9,785 bases of DNA, from contig JAIKWN010000054.1 in assembly GCA_024684665.1 (NCBI GenBank), forward strand, positions 1 to 9,785, read 5' to 3'. The DNA is from Clostridiales bacterium (GTDB lineage: Bacteria > Bacillota_A > Clostridia > Christensenellales > Aristaeellaceae). The notes beneath the pieces were generated by a model, which had not been told where the DNA came from, made no database searches, and worked only from the letters and a program-made list of their open reading frames with translations. Both the position numbers and the translations under genes were made by a program. Shown one piece after another: positions 7,301 to 9,785 of this stretch. Within the stretch, counting starts at the first letter, position 1; every line of letters starts with the position of its first letter.

Positions 7301-8271
7301 TGCTCATGTTCCTGTTTATGGCGAAGTGGCGGGAAATGAACCTCTTTGCCGGACGCTTTTCACGGACCCTTCTTCCCCTCCTGCTTTCTGGCATTTGCAT
7401 GGGGCTGGCCATCGCCTCAAAATGGATCGGCTGTTACGGAGCCGTGGGGCTGGCTGTGCTTTTCTTCGGCCGCTTCCTTGAACAGACCCGCCTTTTCCGG
7501 CGCGCAAAAGCCTCCAGCGACCCTGAACTTGCCGCGGCCGTGGACGTGTTCCCGAAGCGAGCCGGGCTGACGGTCGCCTGGTGCTGCTTCTCTTTCGTCC
7601 TCGTGCCCCTCGCTATTTACTGTGCCAGCTACGTCCCCTATCTCTCCCATTTCGGCCCCGTAGCCTGGAACGCACGCACATTCCGGCGCATCTGGGACGC
7701 GCAGGTCCTGATGTTCGATTACCATAAGAACCTGGTCGCGACGCATTATTTTTCCTCTCCCTGGTACGAGTGGCCGCTGGTCGTAAAACCCATGTGGTAT
7801 TACAACGCGGACTACGCAGCACCGGGGATGGCCAGCAGCATCCTCTCCTTCGGAAACCCGGCCGTATGGTGGACGGGACTTGCCGCCATCCTTGCGGCGC
7901 TCTTCCGCTGGCTCAGGAATCTTCCCCTGCGATTCTCCCGTCCCGGCGAACGGACAGGCGACGGGGAAGCTTTAACGATGATTGCCGTGGGGTTCCTCTC
8001 CGCCTATCTGCCCTGGGTGCTGGTTCCCCGGCTCACTTTCATCTACCACTATTTTGCTTCCGTTCCCTTCATTATACTGGCCACCGCCTGGGGATTACAG
8101 AAAATCTCCCTGCGCCGGCCGCGGGCGGGGAAGATCTTCAGCATCATTCTCTGCGCAGCTGCCCTTCTCCTGTTCATTGGTTTTTATCCCCTGGCCTCCG
8201 GGCATGAAGTACCGCGTTCCTGGTGCGACTTCATGAACTGGTTCAAAGGCTCCGGCTGGATGTGGTATTGA
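4351..8271 (+). CDS. Giant double GT-C membrane glycosyltransferase with two beta-sandwich-like modules (PMT-type C-terminus)
   Basis: This 1306-residue protein appears to join two lipid-carrier-dependent glycosyltransferases. In order: a membrane helix at 10-28; an extracytoplasmic region of about 38-190 resembling a carbohydrate-binding module (LLTNGDF, EGWQ, FEQTV, WFTDASLEEV); a first GT-C module at about 220-650 with GVDMG (D273), CDYPPAY (D300), WGQID (379-383) and KMHERY (563-568), resembling Gpi18/DUF2029-type mannosyltransferases; a polar linker at about 650-695; a helix at about 697-716; a discoidin-like sandwich at about 725-850; and a protein O-mannosyltransferase-like module at about 870-1300 with YFDEIYHA (D880, E881), HPPLGKD (H902), SFGNPAVWW and FIYHYFASVPF. 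Such proteins use a polyprenyl-phosphate sugar and act on the outer face of the membrane; sugar and acceptor are unknown. The ATG overlaps the ancestral yraN stop, with GGAGG eleven bases upstream. GT-C assignment is firm; the sandwich folds are inferred from sequence look. Confidence 0.88.
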   Translation: MNQVKNRKRWIALAAILCVLLTVLVFLRPWQKDKPLTGNLLTNGDFALVSGGMPEGWQTGMWVSSPGTSFLEATEKDGHACVLVENAAENDARFEQTVMVRPGSLLHLSALVCAERCGDKLGANVSFLGVYGSSLDFSDTGGEWKRADLYASVPAGMREVTVCLRLGGYGSLATGRCWFTDASLEEVDSVPVGAAYVDLATPEPRQESSSLSGSAKDTTIPILILSGIAYVLLSLWLFRKQPVGGIPALFVLLLSAFLLRLFLAFHVEGYGVDMGCFSAWAARMSESGPAAFYETGYFCDYPPAYILLLGLTGLLARLFSLPFSGMGMQVLLKLSPILCDLLIAVFFWRSLRKQSEGTAFTAAALVATNPALIVTGSCWGQIDAVTALLLLLVLSRAREGNWRFAIPLFALAVLTKPQAGLLAPLGLAALGKEVFPSGDNRRNGLREIAYGLLFGILVTLAFVLPFSPRQSSPFWLADRYTQTLGSYNYATLSTGNLMFLLGGNWKENAAALFGPVTYGQFGMALMILSFAFGLLVYLKGKGRQMLFPAAAVTLQLVFCLGSKMHERYIVPALLLLLMAAFETGDARFFASFALASAASAVNIGVVLAYEYLIAPNLWLGYLLSVAQLLPAALTLWACVDLSLLNLPARPLPQCSPMHAHAAPADSGETGTAQDENERLRQILMEEDGVMPRPSRTTLLSMLFVTLVYAAVAFYDLGTTKAPQTGYASTREGEEILLDLGETLDGFHFYYYGGISDTQFSVSTSADGDTWSEPVRAFFDRGECFKWQALRRPSLDEDGIATGASGGMLNLAGRYIRIIFDGAGSALWETAAVDGSGKPYPIASVTSSGALENRADDPAKVCDEQNTVPEKPSYQNSMYFDEIYHARTGYEHAHALPMYETTHPPLGKDLMALCIRLFGMTPFAWRLAGCLAGILMLPVLWLLALRLLKSQRAALLSCVLFACDCMHFTQTRIATIDSFPVLFMLLMFLFMAKWREMNLFAGRFSRTLLPLLLSGICMGLAIASKWIGCYGAVGLAVLFFGRFLEQTRLFRRAKASSDPELAAAVDVFPKRAGLTVAWCCFSFVLVPLAIYCASYVPYLSHFGPVAWNARTFRRIWDAQVLMFDYHKNLVATHYFSSPWYEWPLVVKPMWYYNADYAAPGMASSILSFGNPAVWWTGLAAILAALFRWLRNLPLRFSRPGERTGDGEALTMIAVGFLSAYLPWVLVPRLTFIYHYFASVPFIILATAWGLQKISLRRPRAGKIFSIILCAAALLLFIGFYPLASGHEVPRSWCDFMNWFKGSGWMWY

Positions 8272-8296
8272 CAGGCTCAATTTGGGCTGGTATCAT
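8268..8296 (+). promoter_or_regulatory. Sigma-A type promoter of purA
   Basis: A perfect TTGACA (8268-8273) is followed after exactly 17 bases by TATCAT (8291-8296), with TGG directly before it as an extended -10. The -35 box contains the TGA stop codon (8269-8271) of the glycosyltransferase gene. Transcription would start near 8303, giving a leader of about 57 bases in which I see no riboswitch or clear operator. Confidence 0.85.
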
Positions 8297-8345
8297 TTGA
8301 GATTGGCTGTGTTTCATACGATTTCATCTCCATCGACTCCGGAAA

Positions 8346-8354
8346 AGGGAGGAG
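8346..8354 (+). promoter_or_regulatory. Ribosome binding site that decides the purA start
   Basis: AGGGAGGAG lies five bases before the ATG at 8360. The reading frame is open back to an ATG at 8282, but that start lies between the -10 box and its own promoter's -35 box and would add 26 residues unlike PurA. The start at 8360 gives the standard PurA N-terminus. Confidence 0.9.
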
Positions 8355-8359
8355 CGTTT

Positions 8360-9634
8360 ATGGTACGCACAATCGTGGGCGCCAACTGGGGCGACGAAGG
8401 CAAGGGAAAGATCACCGATATGCTGGCAATCGACGCAGATGTGGTCGTCCGTTTTCAGGGCGGCGCAAACGCCGGACATACGATCATCAACGAGTACGGG
8501 CGGTTTGCCCTGCATCTGCTGCCCAGCGGCGTCTGCAACCCGAAGACGGTCAATATCCTGGGGCCTGGCGTGGCCCTGGACATCGGGGCTTTCCTGCGGG
8601 AGCTTCAGGATCTCCGCACCAGCGGTGTTCCTGAGCCGAAGATCCTCGTGTCTGAAAGGGCACAGGTCATGATGCCTTATCATGTACAGCTGGATTGCCT
8701 CGAGGAAGAGCGCCTGGGCAAAGCCGGCTTCGGCTCCACAAAATCCGGGATCGCGCCCTTTTACGGCGACAAATACCAGAAAATCGGCCTGCAGCTCTGC
8801 CAGCTGTATGATCCGGAGGTAATGCGGGAGAAGGTGCTCCACGCCCTGGACATCAAAAACGCCCTGTTGACCTCCCTTTACCATGCGGAGCCTATCGATG
8901 CGGAAGCGCTGATCCGTACGCTTACGGAGCAGGCTGAAGCTATCCGCCCGTTTGTCGCGGACACAAACGCCTTCCTTTGGGATGCGATAAAGGCCGGAAA
9001 AAACATTCTGCTGGAAGGCCAGCTGGGCACCCTGCGGGATCCCGATCACGGTATTTACCCGATGGTGACCTCTTCCTCTCCCCTTGCGGGCTATGCTCCG
9101 GTTGGCGCGGGTGTCCCAGTTTGGTCGATCAAAGAGATCATCGCCGTGACAAAAGCGTATTCTTCCTGCGTCGGTGCGGGACCCTTCGTCACAGAGCTTT
9201 TTGGAAACGAAGCCGAAGAGCTGCGGCGGCGGGGCGGCGACCGGGGCGAATACGGAGCCAAGACCGGAAGACCCCGCCGCGTCGGCTGGTTCGACTGCGT
9301 CGCGACCCGCTACGGCTGCCGCATGCAGGGTGCGACCGAGGCGGCCCTTACCAACCTGGACGTCCTCTCCTACCTGGACGAGATCCCCGTCTGTGTGGCC
9401 TATGAATGCGATGGTAAGCGTCTCGATTCCTTCCCGGTCACGCCGCTGCTGGAAAAGTGCAAGCCTGTCTTTAAGACTCTTCCAGGCTGGAAAACGGACA
9501 TCCGGGGCATGACGGATTTCACCATGCTCCCGGAAAACGCGAAGCGCTATGTGGAATTCCTTGAAAACGCCATTGAGTGTCCCATCCGTCTCATTGGCAG
9601 CGGCCCCCGCCGCGAGGAAATAATGCGGCGCTGA
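8360..9634 (+). CDS. purA: Adenylosuccinate synthase
   Basis: PurA joins IMP and aspartate using GTP, the first committed step from IMP to AMP, in the cytosol. The 424-residue product has typical length. Visible motifs are the P-loop GANWGDEGKGK at 7-17 with catalytic D12, GGANAGHT at 34-41 with catalytic H40, the DPDHGIYP and TSSSPLAGYAPVGAG segment, IKEIIAVTKAYSS, GAKTGRPRRVGWFD, DEIPVCVAYE, and a C-terminal IGSGPRREEI. Several loops differ from the textbook enzyme: GSTKSGIAPFYGDKY where most have GTTGRGIGPAYEDK, and SSSPLAGYA where most have SSNxTAGG. The guanine-binding TKLD motif reads TNLD (N332, D334). These look like a divergent clostridial subgroup rather than damage, as the frame is intact and catalytic residues are kept. 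The gene has its own promoter and no visible terminator before the intron element that begins 14 bases past its stop. Confidence 0.95.
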   Translation: MVRTIVGANWGDEGKGKITDMLAIDADVVVRFQGGANAGHTIINEYGRFALHLLPSGVCNPKTVNILGPGVALDIGAFLRELQDLRTSGVPEPKILVSERAQVMMPYHVQLDCLEEERLGKAGFGSTKSGIAPFYGDKYQKIGLQLCQLYDPEVMREKVLHALDIKNALLTSLYHAEPIDAEALIRTLTEQAEAIRPFVADTNAFLWDAIKAGKNILLEGQLGTLRDPDHGIYPMVTSSSPLAGYAPVGAGVPVWSIKEIIAVTKAYSSCVGAGPFVTELFGNEAEELRRRGGDRGEYGAKTGRPRRVGWFDCVATRYGCRMQGATEAALTNLDVLSYLDEIPVCVAYECDGKRLDSFPVTPLLEKCKPVFKTLPGWKTDIRGMTDFTMLPENAKRYVEFLENAIECPIRLIGSGPRREEIMRR

Positions 9635-9648
9635 AGTATCCCCGGCAA

Positions 9649-9686
9649 ATCGAGTAGGAGGGGGTGATTAACCCCCGTCCTCTCAC
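9649..9686 (-). ncRNA. Group II intron domain VI with bulged branch-point adenosine
   Basis: On the minus strand GAG (9684-9682) pairs with CTC (9654-9652), AGGA (9681-9678) with TCCT (9659-9656), and GGGGG with CCCCC around the loop TTAATCA. A single unpaired A at 9655 lies between the helices, seven bases from the 3' end counting the last base as 1, the expected place for the lariat branch point. Confidence 0.82.
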
Positions 9687-9718
9687 CGCACCGTGCGTAC
9701 CGTTCGGTACACGGCGCG
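9687..9718 (-). ncRNA. Group II intron domain V (catalytic hairpin)
   Basis: On the minus strand CGCGCCGTG pairs with CACGGTGCG over nine pairs, including the conserved G-U. A distal TACC/GGTA helix with a GAAC loop and a two-base CG bulge on the 3' side follow. This is the domain V shape; the triad CGC (bases 3-5) sits at the G-U pair. Its 32-base length is slightly below the usual 34. Confidence 0.82.
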
Positions 9719-9785
9719 TGTAATGCAATCAGGTTACCAGCTTACATAGTATGGACAATCGTCCGTAAAATGCAGGCTTCATGGA

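Larger units (their letters stand above)
9649..9785 (-). mobile_element. 3' end of a group II intron (IIC-like), partial
   Basis: Read on the minus strand, the region carries a recognisable domain V and domain VI and ends in CTCGAT at 9654-9649, a typical 3' splice end (AY). Everything upstream in the intron, including most or all of domain IV and any reverse transcriptase gene, lies beyond the right edge. The catalytic triad in domain V reads CGC, as in group IIC introns, rather than AGC. The 67 bases between the right edge and domain V have stops in all three minus-strand frames, so no coding end can be assigned with confidence. The 3' exon begins TTGCCGGGG on the minus strand, running toward the end of purA. 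Group IIC introns usually insert just after transcription terminators, which fits a location between genes. Confidence 0.82.

Noticed and set aside
8282..8359. An upstream in-frame ATG extending PurA by 26 residues
   Set aside because: The start would lie upstream of the transcription start predicted from the promoter at 8268-8296, and the extension does not resemble PurA; 8360 has an excellent ribosome binding site.
8324..9049. A 241-residue minus-strand open frame opposite purA
   Set aside because: It shadows purA and has no recognisable domain or ribosome binding site.
9656..9680. AGGAGGGGG...CCCCCGTCCT hairpin as the purA terminator
   Set aside because: It lacks a T run on the plus strand and is better explained as intron domain VI, with its bulged A and adjacent domain V.
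9719..9785. C-terminus of an intron-encoded reverse transcriptase on the minus strand
   Set aside because: All three frames stop before domain V and none gives a C-terminal sequence that I can recognise with confidence, so no coding feature is called.

Overview
The window reads as a chromosomal segment of a fairly GC-rich member of the Bacillota, most likely class Clostridia. The evidence is the order rplS - rbgA(ylqF) - rnhB - yraN, which follows the Bacillus/Clostridium rplS-rbgA-rnhB arrangement, Shine-Dalgarno sites of the GGAGG type, a divergent clostridial-looking PurA, and a group IIC-type intron end. Species cannot be fixed from sequence reading alone. All protein genes lie on the plus strand; the only minus-strand element is the intron piece at the right edge.

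Layout. (1) 47-1711: cstA, a CstA-family carbon-starvation/pyruvate-peptide transporter, closed by a hairpin terminator. (2) 1712-1969: a 258-base regulatory gap holding that terminator, a cluster of 9-base CGATTAACA repeats, a strong extended -10 promoter and a folded leader of the L19-autoregulation type. (3) 1970-2311: rplS (ribosomal protein L19), here a single-gene unit with its own promoter and a very clean terminator. (4) 2387-8271: a tightly packed cluster of rbgA (50S assembly GTPase), rnhB (RNase HII), a decayed yraN and a 1306-residue membrane glycosyltransferase. Overlapping starts and stops suggest one transcript, although no promoter for it was recognised. (5) 8360-9634: purA (adenylosuccinate synthase) with a near-consensus promoter whose -35 box overlaps the stop codon of the glycosyltransferase gene. 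(6) 9649-9785, minus strand: domains V and VI of a group II intron, with its 3' splice end 15 bases beyond the purA stop codon; the rest of the intron lies off the right edge.

How it fits together. L19 and RbgA both serve the large ribosomal subunit, RNase HII removes RNA from DNA, and YraN is a nuclease-fold protein often found beside rnhB. The giant glycosyltransferase joins two GT-C membrane modules and two beta-sandwich-like extracytoplasmic modules in one chain and is the least understood gene here. PurA supplies the AMP branch of purine synthesis.

The points most worth a second look are the group IIC-like intron terminus, the yraN pseudogene (one frameshift plus two stops, with the ancestral ATGA overlap to the next gene still visible), the double-GT-C fusion, the rplS leader, and substitutions at guanine-recognition motifs in RbgA (GKAD for NKxD) and PurA (TNLD for TKLD). 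I found no CRISPR array, tRNA, rRNA, phage gene or defence system.
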